Source of the DNA: Pseudomonas sp. M47T1
GTDB taxonomy: Bacteria; Pseudomonadota; Gammaproteobacteria; Pseudomonadales; Pseudomonadaceae
NCBI RefSeq assembly: GCF_000263855.1
Contig: NZ_AJWX01000041.1
Location: forward strand, 1 to 40,504
Direction: 5' to 3'
DNA: 40,504 bases
The notes under the pieces are model-generated. The model was not told where the DNA came from. It saw nothing but the letters and a program-made list of their open reading frames with translations, and ran no database searches. Positions within the stretch are counted from its first letter, which is position 1, and every line of letters begins with the position of its first letter. Shown in pieces: positions 31,159 to 39,782 of the stretch. The translations under genes and the position numbers were made by a program.

Positions 31159-31668
31159 TCAGTAAGCGCCCATGAAATCGCGCTTGCCTACTTCCACGCC
31201 GTTGTGGCGAAGGATGTCGTAGGCGGTGGTGACGTGAAAGAAGAACTGCGGCAGGCCGTAGTGCAGCAGGTAGGCCTGGCCGCTCAGTTTCTTCTCTTTC
31301 GGGGTGCCGGGGCGCAGCACGATTTCACGCTCTTCCTGGCCGTCGATCTGCGCCGGCGTCAGGCCTTCGATGAAGCCCAGCACCTTGGCCAGCAGCGCGT
31401 GCAGGTCAGCGAAACTCTGCTCGGTATCGGCGAAGGACGGCACTTCAACACCGGCCAGGCGTGCCGAAACGCCCTTGGCGAAGTCGACGGCGATCTGCAC
31501 CTGGCGCACCAGGGGGAACATGTCCGGGTACAGGCGCGATTGCAGCAGTACCGACGGCTCGATCTTGCGGGCCGTGGCGTGGTCCTCGGCCTTCTTGAGG
31601 ACGTCGCCCAGTGCGGTCAGCAATTGCTTGAACACAGGAACGGAGGCAGCGTACAGAGAAATGCTCAT
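31159..31668 (-). CDS. DUF1993 family protein
   Basis: This 169-residue all-helical soluble protein matches the DUF1993 layout: MSISLYAASVPVFKQLLTAL start, a central RLYPDMFPLVRQVQIAVDFAK, and C-terminal FFFHVTTAYDILRHNGVEVGKRDFMG. The family is related to DinB-like four-helix proteins and has no established function. GGAG precedes the ATG. It is divergent from the YceH gene. Confidence 0.9.
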   Translation of the reverse strand: MSISLYAASVPVFKQLLTALGDVLKKAEDHATARKIEPSVLLQSRLYPDMFPLVRQVQIAVDFAKGVSARLAGVEVPSFADTEQSFADLHALLAKVLGFIEGLTPAQIDGQEEREIVLRPGTPKEKKLSGQAYLLHYGLPQFFFHVTTAYDILRHNGVEVGKRDFMGAY

Positions 31669-31789
31669 GGGAGCTCCTGATAACGATTAAGGGCAGTGAG
31701 CCGCCAATGATAGACCCTGCGCCTGCGCGGCGTCCGGTGTTTTATTGCATACTGGCGCCTTTACACGACCTTACGCCCCGGAGCGCCCC

Positions 31790-32437
31790 ATGTCCGCCGA
31801 TCACCAAACCGTAACCGAAGCGCTGACCCTGAGCGCCGTCGAAATTCGACTCCTGGGCGCACTGATCGAAAAGCAGGCCACCAATCCGGAAACCTACCCG
31901 CTCACCCTCAATGCCTTGGTGCTGGCCTGCAACCAAAAGACCAGCCGCGAGCCGGTGATGAACCTGGCCCAGGGCCAGGTGGGCCAAAGCCTGCGCGCCC
32001 TGGAAGCGCAGGAAATGACTCGCCTGGTGATGGGCAGCCGCGCCGACCGCTGGGAGCAGCGCCTGGACAAGGCCCTGGAGCTGGTGCCGGCGCAACTGAT
32101 TCTGATGGGCCTGATGTTTCTGCGAGGCCCGCAGACGGTCAACGAACTGCTGACCCGCAGCGGCCGCATGCACGATTTCGAAGACAGCGAGCAAGTGCTG
32201 CACCAACTCGAACGCCTGGTGGCCCGCGGCTACGCCCTGCACCTGCCGCGCCAGGCCGGCCAGCGTGAAGACCGCTACACCCACGCCTTGGGCGGCCCGG
32301 TGGACATGGACGCGCTGCTGGCCGCCCGGCCAAGCAGCAGCGAGCGCAGCAGCAGTGGCGGCGTGACCCTGGAACGGGTTGAAGAGCTGGAAGCGCGCAT
32401 TGCCGCCCTGGAAGAGCGGCTCGCGCGCCTGGAGTGA
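31790..32437 (+). CDS. YceH family (UPF0502/DUF480) protein
   Basis: This 215-residue protein shows the YceH signature RLLGALIEKQATNPETYPLTLN followed by ACNQKTSREPV, and a second winged-helix repeat (LRGPQTVNELLTRSGRM). It ends in a short coiled coil (RVEELEARIAALEERLARLE). The fold is two winged helices, suggesting DNA or protein binding; the function is unknown. MSADHQTV at 31790 has GGAG six bases upstream. Its stop abuts the stop of the convergent next gene without a spacer. Confidence 0.92.
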   Translation: MSADHQTVTEALTLSAVEIRLLGALIEKQATNPETYPLTLNALVLACNQKTSREPVMNLAQGQVGQSLRALEAQEMTRLVMGSRADRWEQRLDKALELVPAQLILMGLMFLRGPQTVNELLTRSGRMHDFEDSEQVLHQLERLVARGYALHLPRQAGQREDRYTHALGGPVDMDALLAARPSSSERSSSGGVTLERVEELEARIAALEERLARLE

Positions 32438-33256
32438 TCAGCCCCGCGCGTACTCGGTGGCCAGGCGCACCTGCTCATCGGTAGGGCGCACGCCGGTGTA
32501 CAGCACGAACTGCTCCAGCGCCTGCAAGGCAATGACCTCAAGCCCGGTAATCACCTGCTTGCCCAGCGACTGCCCCAGCACCACGAACGGTGTCTGGGCT
32601 GGCAGCGCCACCACGTCGAACACGATCTGCGCCGCAGTTACCGCTTCGGCCGGGAACGCCAGGTCGTTGGCCTCCGGCCCCCCGCTCATGCCGATGGGGG
32701 TCACGTTGACCAGCATCTGCGGGCGCAGGTCGCCTAGCTCGGCACGCCACTCATAGCCCAGTTGACGCGCCAGCGCCGGGCCGCTTTCAGGGTTGCGCGC
32801 AATCAGCGTGCCCTGGGCGAAGCCTGCATCGCGTAGCGCCGAGGCCACGGCCTTGGCCATGCCACCACTGCCGCGCAAGGCAAAGGAGGTGTTTGGCAAC
32901 AGGCCGTGGCGCTCGATCAATTGACGAATGGCAATGTAATCAGTGTTGTACGCCTTCAAATGGCCGTTATCATTGACCACGGTATTGATCGACTCAATGG
33001 CTGCCGCCGACGCATCCATCTCATCGACCAGCTCGATGCACGCCTCCTTGAACGGCATCGACACACCGCAGCCTCGGATACCCAGGGCGCGGATACCGCA
33101 AACCGCTGCCGGCAGATCGTTGGTGCTGAACGCTTTGTAGTAATAGTCGATACCCAACTGCTCATACAGATGGTTATGAAAACGCACGCCGAAATTACCC
33201 GGGCGCCCCGCCAGGGACATACAGAGGACGGTGTCGCGAGTTGGAATCATGGGCAT
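32438..33256 (-). CDS. Shikimate dehydrogenase-like protein (HI0607 type)
   Basis: This 272-residue AroE-fold protein has, in the substrate domain, GCGVSMPFKEACIELVDEMD with the catalytic Lys, SINTVVNDNGHLKAYNTDY with the catalytic Asp, and a dinucleotide motif LRGSGGMAKAVASAL instead of GAGGA. The VSMPFK form and the altered nucleotide loop place it with HI0607-type paralogues, which act poorly on shikimate, rather than with housekeeping AroE. The true substrate is open. Confidence 0.87.
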   Translation of the reverse strand: MPMIPTRDTVLCMSLAGRPGNFGVRFHNHLYEQLGIDYYYKAFSTNDLPAAVCGIRALGIRGCGVSMPFKEACIELVDEMDASAAAIESINTVVNDNGHLKAYNTDYIAIRQLIERHGLLPNTSFALRGSGGMAKAVASALRDAGFAQGTLIARNPESGPALARQLGYEWRAELGDLRPQMLVNVTPIGMSGGPEANDLAFPAEAVTAAQIVFDVVALPAQTPFVVLGQSLGKQVITGLEVIALQALEQFVLYTGVRPTDEQVRLATEYARG

Positions 33257-33434
33257 TGCAAGGCTCCATCACTGGCATGTAACTGAGTAGTAAGGACATT
33301 CGAGTTTCAGACCTTACACAAAATTTACCAAACACCGTCGCAGATTCTTACAAAACCGCTGTCATAGTAGTGCGACAGTCCTTGGATCAACCATCCGGTC
33401 CCGGGTACTGGAATCGTAATATGAGGAACAAGTC
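33257..33434. other. Intergenic region, divergent promoters
   Basis: This gap of about 180 bases lies between divergent genes and is AT-rich around 33300-33370 (TTTACACAAAATTTACC). It probably holds both promoters, but no exact boxes are clear enough to place. Confidence 0.3.
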
Positions 33435-33770
33435 ATGATTCGTCAGCTTCCCAAGATTGCCTTGCTGATCGGCGCCCTCGCCGCAGCTGGCCAGGCGTCC
33501 GCCCATGGCGGTGGTGGTCCAGGTGTGTTGGGTGCAGTAATAGGTGGCGCTGTTGTTGGCGCAGTGGTGACGTCCGCCCTGACCCCACGCGAAGTCGTGG
33601 TACAGCAGCCGGTCTACGCCGCGCCGCCACCACCGGTCTATGTTGCCCCGCCGCAACCGGTGTACTACGCGCCGCAACCGGTCGTGTACGCGCAACCGGT
33701 CTACGCGCCGCCACCGCCACCACGCTACTACGGCCCGCCGCATTACTACTACGGTCGTCCAGGCTGGTAA
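33435..33770 (+). CDS. Secreted Gly-zipper and Pro/Tyr-rich protein
   Basis: This 111-residue protein has a signal peptide (about residues 1-23, ending ASA). A Gly-rich hydrophobic segment follows (GVLGAVIGGAVVGAVVTSAL, glycine-zipper-like), then a low-complexity tail of repeated PPPPVYVAPPQPVYYAP units. It probably associates with the membrane or wall through the zipper, with an extended Pro/Tyr tail. The function is unknown. A UUCG-loop hairpin follows (33782-33810), without a T run. Confidence 0.8.
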   Translation: MIRQLPKIALLIGALAAAGQASAHGGGGPGVLGAVIGGAVVGAVVTSALTPREVVVQQPVYAAPPPPVYVAPPQPVYYAPQPVVYAQPVYAPPPPPRYYGPPHYYYGRPGW

Positions 33771-33781
33771 GTGACAGCGCC

Positions 33782-33810
33782 ACCGGCAACCGCCTTCGGG
33801 CGGTTGCGGT
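33782..33810 (+). terminator. UUCG hairpin after the Pro/Tyr-rich gene
   Basis: The stem CAACCGCC/GGCGGTTG (33787-33794, 33799-33806) is closed by TTCG and extended by ACCG/CGGT. It is very stable but lacks a T tract, so it may serve RNA stability or weak termination. Confidence 0.5.
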
Positions 33811-33908
33811 GAGCTGATGCGTTGCGTCAATGATCACTATTGAAAGCGGTGATTTCTCCCAGCGTGTGCCGGGCCTTAATCTAGGCCCATGCCATGCAGG
33901 AGTTACCC

Positions 33909-34100
33909 ATGAACACCGTCAGCATCATGTCAGTCATCGGCAGTGCCGTTCCCGCCAACCTTCGCGATCTAGGGTTGCTGGCGTGCTGGTATGTGGTCAA
34001 GGACGGCGAGCCGCTCAGCGGTCCCCTGCTCTCGCGGGTCCAGGCACAGGCCCTGTTTCTCAGTTTCAAGGACCAGGCCAATGCGCCGCTGAAGCACTGA
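33909..34100 (+). CDS. Small protein of unknown function
   Basis: This 63-residue protein starts MNTVSIMSVIGSAVPANLRD, with AGGAG six bases upstream; an ATG five codons earlier is less well placed. Its middle reads ACWYVVKDGEPLSGPLLSR. It is too polar for a membrane protein and has no signal peptide. A strong terminator follows 47 bases after the stop, so it is its own transcript. The family is not recognised. Confidence 0.72.
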   Translation: MNTVSIMSVIGSAVPANLRDLGLLACWYVVKDGEPLSGPLLSRVQAQALFLSFKDQANAPLKH

Positions 34101-34147
34101 AATTGCAACACCCCGAATTTATCCCGTGCGTTGCTCTCGCACCCCTT

Positions 34148-34173
34148 GCCCCGCCTTTTTCGCGGGGCTTTTT
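34148..34173 (+). terminator. Terminator of the 63-residue gene
   Basis: The stem GCCCCGC/GCGGGGC (34148-34154, 34162-34168) is followed by five T. Confidence 0.9.
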
Positions 34174-34228
34174 AATGGGCGCAAAAAACAGTGCGCTGCG
34201 GCGAACTGTGGCCAGCTCCCACATCCCG

Positions 34229-34789
34229 TCAGGTGCGCTCGGCGCCGAGTGCGTTGGCCTGGGCGCGCTGAGTAAGCTTTTGCAGACGCTTTTCCAGGCC
34301 CAGCAGCACGGCGCGATCCGAACGGCCGCTTTCCAGCTCGTCGATCAAGGCATTCACTACCTGGCGAAGCTCGTGGGCGATGACAATGCGGTCGTCGTTG
34401 TTGTCCAGCTTGTGCGACTCGAACAAGCGATGCAGATAATCCTGCAACCCAGCCTGCACCCGATGACGATCGGTGGCACGCCAGTGCGCCATGCTCACGC
34501 CCACCTGGTTCAGCAGTTCCTGGAATTCCAGCACCAGGTATTGCAGGCGACGGGCATAACCAACCTGTTCTTCGCGCCATTTCTTGTGCGCCGCGGCCGC
34601 TTCCTGCTTGCGCTGGATGGCCGGCACGGCAATGGCCAGCATCAGGGCAATGACCACCGCCACCGCCTGAATCCAGGCCAGGGCATCCAGGGGCTTCTGA
34701 ATGAACGCACACAACAGCAGGACCACTGCAATGACACTGCTCCACAACAGCAGAGCCCGGTAATCCTTGCTGAAGACACTTTTAAGCAT
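34229..34789 (-). CDS. Membrane protein with two helices and coiled coil
   Basis: This 186-residue protein starts MLKSVFSKDYRALLLWSS, with GGGAG seven bases upstream. Two transmembrane helices (about residues 13-32 and 40-57) are followed by a long charged helical region with coiled-coil character (AIQRKQEAAAAHKKWREEQ ... ELESGRSDRAVLLGLEKRLQ), predicted cytoplasmic. I do not recognise the family. It is divergent from pbpG. Confidence 0.8.
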   Translation of the reverse strand: MLKSVFSKDYRALLLWSSVIAVVLLLCAFIQKPLDALAWIQAVAVVIALMLAIAVPAIQRKQEAAAAHKKWREEQVGYARRLQYLVLEFQELLNQVGVSMAHWRATDRHRVQAGLQDYLHRLFESHKLDNNDDRIVIAHELRQVVNALIDELESGRSDRAVLLGLEKRLQKLTQRAQANALGAERT

Positions 34790-35009
34790 TGCGCGACTCC
34801 CGAGTCGTTTTTGAACGTAGAAGATAGGGAAAACCCGCCGAATCGGACTTGGACGGCGACCGAACATGAAAAACCACTTTTATTTTTTATTACAGGGGTT
34901 TAAGCCCCCCAGGCAATCGACAGTTACTCAGCCATACTCATAAAATGTCACGTTTTTTCAAGAAGAACCCGTTGTAAACGGCTTATCTACTTTTTAGCGA
35001 GCGCTACAC

Positions 35010-35927
35010 GTGAAAACCTCCCTTTCGATCCTCAGCCTGTTGCTAGTTCTTACAGGTACTGCTGCCGTCACGTCGAACGCTGTTGCCACCGAAAAATCTG
35101 TTTCCCAACGCGATCCCTCGCAATTGCACCTGGCTTCCGGCAGCGCCCTGCTGATCGACCTGGAAACCAACAAGGTGATCTACGAAAACCGCGCCGACAC
35201 CGTGGTGCCGATTGCATCCGTGTCCAAACTCATGACTGCCATGGTGGTGCTGGACGCCAAGCAGGACATGAACGAGATGATCGACGTCGACATCAGCCAT
35301 ACGCCGGAAATGAAGGGTGTGTTCTCGCGCGTCAAGCTGGGCAGTGAGCTGAACCGTCACGACATGATGCTGATTGCCCTCATGTCCTCGGAAAACCGCG
35401 CCGCCACCACCCTTGCCCATCACTACCCGGGCGGCTACAACGCCTTTATCAATGCCATGAACGCCAAGGCGCGCAGCCTGGGCATGAGTCACACTCACTA
35501 CGTGGAACCTACCGGCCTTTCGATCAACAACGTGTCCACCGCACGTGACCTGAGCAAACTGCTGATCGCCGCCCAGCACTACCCCATGCTGCGTGAGCTG
35601 AGCACCACCCCCGAAAAGACCGTGTTCTTCAAAAAGCCCAACTACAGCCTGGGCTTCCATAACACCGATCACCTGATCAACAAGAACAACTGGGACATCC
35701 GCCTGACCAAGACCGGCTTCACCAACCAGGCCGGCCATTGCCTGGTGCTGTTGACCACCATGGGCAATCGCCCGGTGGCCATGGTGATTCTGGACGCCTT
35801 CGGCAAGTTCACCACCTTTGCCGACGCCTCGCGCCTGCGCAACTGGGTGGAAACCGGCCGCAGCACCACCGCTCCGGCCGTGGCCGTGCGCTACAAGGTC
35901 GACAAGCACGGCCGTCAGATCGACTGA
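35010..35927 (+). CDS. pbpG: D-alanyl-D-alanine endopeptidase, PBP7
   Basis: This 305-residue low-molecular-weight penicillin-binding protein cuts D-Ala-meso-DAP cross-links in peptidoglycan in the periplasm. It has a signal peptide (about residues 1-26) and all three active-site motifs: SVSK (Ser70-Lys73), SEN (127-129) and KTG (234-236). The start is GTG. Length and the preference for SEN rather than SGN-type motifs match PbpG. It is monocistronic by position, with the next gene convergent. Confidence 0.95.
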   Translation: MKTSLSILSLLLVLTGTAAVTSNAVATEKSVSQRDPSQLHLASGSALLIDLETNKVIYENRADTVVPIASVSKLMTAMVVLDAKQDMNEMIDVDISHTPEMKGVFSRVKLGSELNRHDMMLIALMSSENRAATTLAHHYPGGYNAFINAMNAKARSLGMSHTHYVEPTGLSINNVSTARDLSKLLIAAQHYPMLRELSTTPEKTVFFKKPNYSLGFHNTDHLINKNNWDIRLTKTGFTNQAGHCLVLLTTMGNRPVAMVILDAFGKFTTFADASRLRNWVETGRSTTAPAVAVRYKVDKHGRQID

Positions 35928-35961
35928 CCGTCGCGCCGGCACTGGCCACGCCAAGGCGTGG

Positions 35962-36927
35962 TCAGTGCCGGCGGCTGGCCTGCTTGTGGGCGTACATGGC
36001 CGCGTCGGCCTCGGCCAGCAGCCGCTTGATCGAGTCATGCCTGGCGGCATCGTACTCAATGCGCCCAAGGCTGTAGCCAATGTGGTAGCCACGCTGTGCC
36101 TCTGCATTGCGCTTGGCCAATGCATCCTTCAGCCGCCGGGCTATCACGTCACCGTCCTGGGCATTGGAGCCCATCAGCAGGGCCACAAACTCATCCCCGC
36201 CCAGGCGCCCCACCAAGTCCATCTCGCGCAGTACGTCGCGCAACACTTCGGCAAAGGTCACCAACGCCCGATCACCCTCGGCGTGGCCCCACGTGTCGTT
36301 GATCTTCTTGAATTCGTTGAGGTCGAAAAACAGCAGCGAAGCCGGCGTATTCATGCGCTTGCAGATGCTCAGTGCATGTTCGGCCAATGCCTCGAAACCA
36401 CGACGATTGGACACCTGCGTCAGGTCATCGATGGTCGCCAGCTGCAACGCTTCTATCTCCTGCTCGGCCATGCTGGCCAGGTCACGCAACAGTTCGCGCT
36501 CCTCGGCGTCGAGGATGCGCGGGCGTGAGTCGATCAGGCACAAGGTGCCGATTTTCGCGCCATTGCCCACGCGCAGCGGGCAACCGGCATAGAAGCGAAT
36601 GTGCGGATCACCGGTAACCAGGGGGTTGTCGTGGAAGCGCTCGTCGTTGGTGGCGTCAGGAATCATCAGTACCTGATCGCCCAGAATGGCGTGCCCGCAA
36701 AAGGAGATGTCGCGCGACGTTTGCGTGGTGCTCAGCCCCTGGCAGGACTTGAACCACTGCCGATTGGCGTCCACCAGGCTCACCAGCGCGATAGGCACGT
36801 CGAATAGACGCCTGGCCAGTCGCGTGAGGCGGTCAAAGCGCTCTTCGGGCGCGGTGTCCAGGATGTTCATGGAGCGCAGTGTGGTTACGCGCTCTGCATC
36901 GTTTACCGGTTTGGCTGGGGCCAGCAT
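35962..36927 (-). CDS. GAF-GGDEF diguanylate cyclase
   Basis: This 321-residue soluble protein has an N-terminal GAF domain (about 25-155; LFDVPIALVSLVDANRQWFK, FYAGCPLRVGNGAKIGTLCL) and a GGDEF domain (about 165-321). The active site is intact (GGDEF at 243-247), and RxxD at 234-237, five residues before it, is the product-inhibition I-site. It should make cyclic di-GMP under control of a GAF ligand or redox signal (note Cys62 and Cys77). MLAPAKPVND at 36927 has GGAG seven bases upstream. Confidence 0.93.
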   Translation of the reverse strand: MLAPAKPVNDAERVTTLRSMNILDTAPEERFDRLTRLARRLFDVPIALVSLVDANRQWFKSCQGLSTTQTSRDISFCGHAILGDQVLMIPDATNDERFHDNPLVTGDPHIRFYAGCPLRVGNGAKIGTLCLIDSRPRILDAEERELLRDLASMAEQEIEALQLATIDDLTQVSNRRGFEALAEHALSICKRMNTPASLLFFDLNEFKKINDTWGHAEGDRALVTFAEVLRDVLREMDLVGRLGGDEFVALLMGSNAQDGDVIARRLKDALAKRNAEAQRGYHIGYSLGRIEYDAARHDSIKRLLAEADAAMYAHKQASRRH

Positions 36928-37010
36928 CGAAACACTCCAGAGTCCAGGCTTTACTGAATCAGCTAAGCCTAGCCCATAAGTGCGGCTGGACGAGTACTGG
37001 CCCCAAAACA

Positions 37011-37490
37011 TCAGGCGGTGGTGTTGATAGTGGAGCCGGTGGTGCTGCTGCCTTCTTCGGTCAACGCCTGGGACAGTTCGGCGCTCAGCGAGGAAATTTG
37101 CGCCGTGGTCGACGAAACCTGAGACTGGGCGGTGGCCACGGCCGCAGCCTTGGCGTCCTGGTCTTGAAGGGCCTGGGCCTTCTGTACCGCTTGCTCCTGG
37201 GCTTGCAGTTCTTTCTGCAGTTCGGCGATCTGCTTTTGCAGCTCGGTCACCGTGGTGCTGGTGGTGCTGGAGCTGTCGCTGTCGCTGCTGCTGCTACCGC
37301 CGCCACCGCCTGCACCCGCCGCGCCGCCAGCCGCGCTTGCGGTGGTGCTGGAAGTGCTGGTAGTGCTGCCGTCAGCGCTGGTGGTGCTGGTGGTGCTGTC
37401 GTCGGTACTGGCGGCGGTGGCAGCCGTCGACTTGGTGCTGGTGGTGGTTGCGATATGCAGGCCGGAGGAGATGTTGCCGATGGTGGACAT
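37011..37490 (-). CDS. Ser/Thr-rich FlxA-like protein
   Basis: This 159-residue protein has two parts. Residues about 15-80 are low-complexity Ser/Thr/Ala/Gly (TSADGSTTSTSSTTASAAGG), almost certainly disordered. Residues about 80-150 form a coiled coil of the FlxA-like kind (TVTELQKQIAELQKELQAQE). The tail is again Ser/Thr-rich. No signal peptide is present. It starts at MSTIGNISSG. It lies 83 bases upstream of the GGDEF gene on the same strand and may be co-transcribed. The function is unknown. Confidence 0.8.
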   Translation of the reverse strand: MSTIGNISSGLHIATTTSTKSTAATAASTDDSTTSTTSADGSTTSTSSTTASAAGGAAGAGGGGGSSSSDSDSSSTTSTTVTELQKQIAELQKELQAQEQAVQKAQALQDQDAKAAAVATAQSQVSSTTAQISSLSAELSQALTEEGSSTTGSTINTTA

Positions 37491-37571
37491 GTCGGAAATT
37501 CCTTTAAGGGAAGATGGTTCATGTGTCATCGACTGGGCAGACCACAGCTTTAGAAATATCGTGTAACACAA

Positions 37572-37725
37572 GGGATACGCCTGCGATACAAAGCCAAAAA
37601 TCGCTGAAACCCTTGATTTAGAGGGCTTTGTAGGAAGCCGCGCCAGATGAAATAATCTTCAGCAAGGCGACAGGTAAAAATCGGCACAATAGCCGCTCAA
37701 CAGCCGAAATCCCAGGTACGACACC
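37572..37725. other. Intergenic region before the two-component genes
   Basis: These 154 bases lie between divergent genes. No operator or repeat stands out. It must contain the promoter for the response regulator at 37726. Confidence 0.3.
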
Positions 37726-38409
37726 ATGACACGCGTTTTGACCATCGAAGACGATGCCGTGACAGCCAAGGAAATCGTGGCCGAACTGAGCAGCCACGGC
37801 CTTGAAGTGGATTGGGTGGATAACGGTCGCGAGGGCCTGGTCAAGGCCGTCAGCGGCAATTATGACGTTATCACCCTGGACCGCATGCTCCCCGAGCTGG
37901 ACGGCCTTGCCATTGTCACCACCCTGCGCACCATCGGCGTTTCCACGCCCATCCTGATGATCAGCGCCCTGTCGGACGTAGACGAACGTGTGCGCGGCCT
38001 GCGTGCCGGCGGCGACGACTACTTGACCAAGCCCTTTGCCTCCGATGAGATGGCTGCCCGCGTCGAAGTGCTGCTGCGCCGCAAAAGCACCGTCGCCGAC
38101 GTCGACACCACCCTGAAGGTCGCAGACCTTGAGCTGGACCTGATCACCCGCGAAGCACGCCGCGGCGAACAGGCCCTGAACCTGCTGCCCACCGAATACA
38201 AGCTGCTGGAATTCCTGATGCGCAATGCCGGGCAAATCCTGACCCGCATGATGATCTTCGAGGAGGTGTGGGGCTACCACTTCGACCCGGGCACCAACCT
38301 GATCGACGTGCACATTGGTCGCCTGCGCAAGAAGATCGATCCGTCGGGTGCCATCGCGCTGATCAAGACCGTTCGGGGCTCGGGTTATGTCATTGCCGAA
38401 CCCCTCTAA
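37726..38409 (+). CDS. OmpR-family response regulator
   Basis: This 227-residue regulator has a canonical receiver: acidic pocket IEDD (residues 7-10), phospho-acceptor Asp52 in VITLDRMLPELDG, Ser80 and Lys102 in LTKPF. A trans_reg_C winged helix follows (PTEYKLLEFLMRNAGQILTR, then TVRGSGYVI). It is probably phosphorylated by the histidine kinase whose gene overlaps its end by 23 bases. The target genes are unknown. Confidence 0.95.
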   Translation: MTRVLTIEDDAVTAKEIVAELSSHGLEVDWVDNGREGLVKAVSGNYDVITLDRMLPELDGLAIVTTLRTIGVSTPILMISALSDVDERVRGLRAGGDDYLTKPFASDEMAARVEVLLRRKSTVADVDTTLKVADLELDLITREARRGEQALNLLPTEYKLLEFLMRNAGQILTRMMIFEEVWGYHFDPGTNLIDVHIGRLRKKIDPSGAIALIKTVRGSGYVIAEPL

Positions 38410-39778
38410 GGGCTGGCGCTCGTCCAGCAGCCGCCTGCTGGCACTCTACAGCTTTCTCTTCGTGGCCTGGAGTTGCATCCTGATGGGTGTGCTCTACTAC
38501 GAAGTGTCGGACTACCTGAACAGCCTGGCGAGTCACTCCCTGATGCAACGCCAGCACCTGTTCTCGCGCTTCAGCGGCCAGGCCCTGGACGACGCTCTGT
38601 CGGCCAGCGAAACCTTCGATAACCGTGCCTACGACGCCTACGGGCTGTTCGACGCACAGTTGCGCCCGCTGGGTGGCGACATCAAGGAAATTCCCAAGGG
38701 CGTGGCCCTGGACGGCAACATCTACGAACTGGATGACTGCATCGATTCCGACGACCCGAAACTGCCCCAGCAAGGCTGCGACGCCGTGGCCATGGCCACC
38801 CAGGACGGCCGCTGGCTGGTACTGGTGCGCGACAACGGCTCGCTGTTCGCGGTAACCCGCATCATTCTGCATGCGCTGCTGTGGGCCGTGTCGCTGACGA
38901 TCATTCCGGGCGCGGCTGGCTGGCACTTGCTGCGCAGGCGACCGATACGACGCATCCGGGCGATTCAGGACAGTGCCGACGCGATTGTCGCCGGCGACCT
39001 CACCAAGCGCCTGCCACTGTCCAACCGGCGTGACGAACTGGACATGCTGGCCGCCATCGTCAACACCATGCTCGACCGCATCGAGCGGCTGATGATGGAG
39101 GTCAAGGGCGTGTGCGACAACATCGCCCACGACCTGCGCACGCCGCTGACCCGCTTGCGCGCGCAGTTGTATCGCATCCAGCAGCAGGCCGGGGTCGATT
39201 CCGACCATGCCCTGCAGCTTGATGGCGTGATTGCCGAGACCGACACCCTGATGGCGCGTTTCCGCGGCCTGCTGCGCATTTCCGAACTGGAAGACCACCA
39301 GCGTCGTTCCGGCTTCGTGGAGTTCGACCCGCTGCCGTTGCTGCATGAACTGCACGACTTCTACCTGCCACTGGCAGAGGAAGGCGAGTTGCGCCTGGAG
39401 CTTGAAACGCCGTCGGTACTGCCCAGCCTGAATGGCGACCGTGCCTTGCTGTTCGAGGCCATCGGCAACCTGCTGAGCAACTCGATCAAGTTCACCCCGC
39501 CCGGTGGCGTAGTGGTGCTGCGCGCACGCAATGAACTGGACAGCACCTGCATCGAAGTCCAGGACTCCGGGCCGGGCATCCCCAAGGATGAGCGCGAAGC
39601 GGTGTTCCAGCGTTTCTACCGCTGTGACGACGAGCAAGCCCAGCCAGGTTTTGGCCTGGGGCTGTCGATTGTCGCGGCCATCGTCAACTTGCACGGTTTC
39701 ACCCTAGAAGTGGGCAACAGCCAACAGGGCGGTGCCAGCCTGGCACTGCACTGCCGTCAAAGCAAAGCGCGAGTGTGA
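38387..39778 (+). CDS. Sensor histidine kinase
   Basis: This 463-residue membrane kinase has TM1 (about 17-38), a periplasmic sensor domain of roughly 118 residues with two cysteines (118 and 131) around an acidic loop, TM2 (about 157-180), HAMP, HisKA with His248 in NIAHDLRTPLTRLR, and HATPase_c with an N box (NLLSNSIKFTP), DSGPGIP and GFGLGLSIV. All catalytic parts are intact. The signal is unknown; the Cys pair and acidic patch could suit metal or redox sensing. It overlaps the upstream regulator and is followed 4 bases later by a second regulator. Confidence 0.94.
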   Translation: MSLPNPSKGWRSSSSRLLALYSFLFVAWSCILMGVLYYEVSDYLNSLASHSLMQRQHLFSRFSGQALDDALSASETFDNRAYDAYGLFDAQLRPLGGDIKEIPKGVALDGNIYELDDCIDSDDPKLPQQGCDAVAMATQDGRWLVLVRDNGSLFAVTRIILHALLWAVSLTIIPGAAGWHLLRRRPIRRIRAIQDSADAIVAGDLTKRLPLSNRRDELDMLAAIVNTMLDRIERLMMEVKGVCDNIAHDLRTPLTRLRAQLYRIQQQAGVDSDHALQLDGVIAETDTLMARFRGLLRISELEDHQRRSGFVEFDPLPLLHELHDFYLPLAEEGELRLELETPSVLPSLNGDRALLFEAIGNLLSNSIKFTPPGGVVVLRARNELDSTCIEVQDSGPGIPKDEREAVFQRFYRCDDEQAQPGFGLGLSIVAAIVNLHGFTLEVGNSQQGGASLALHCRQSKARV

Positions 39779-39782
39779 TCAC

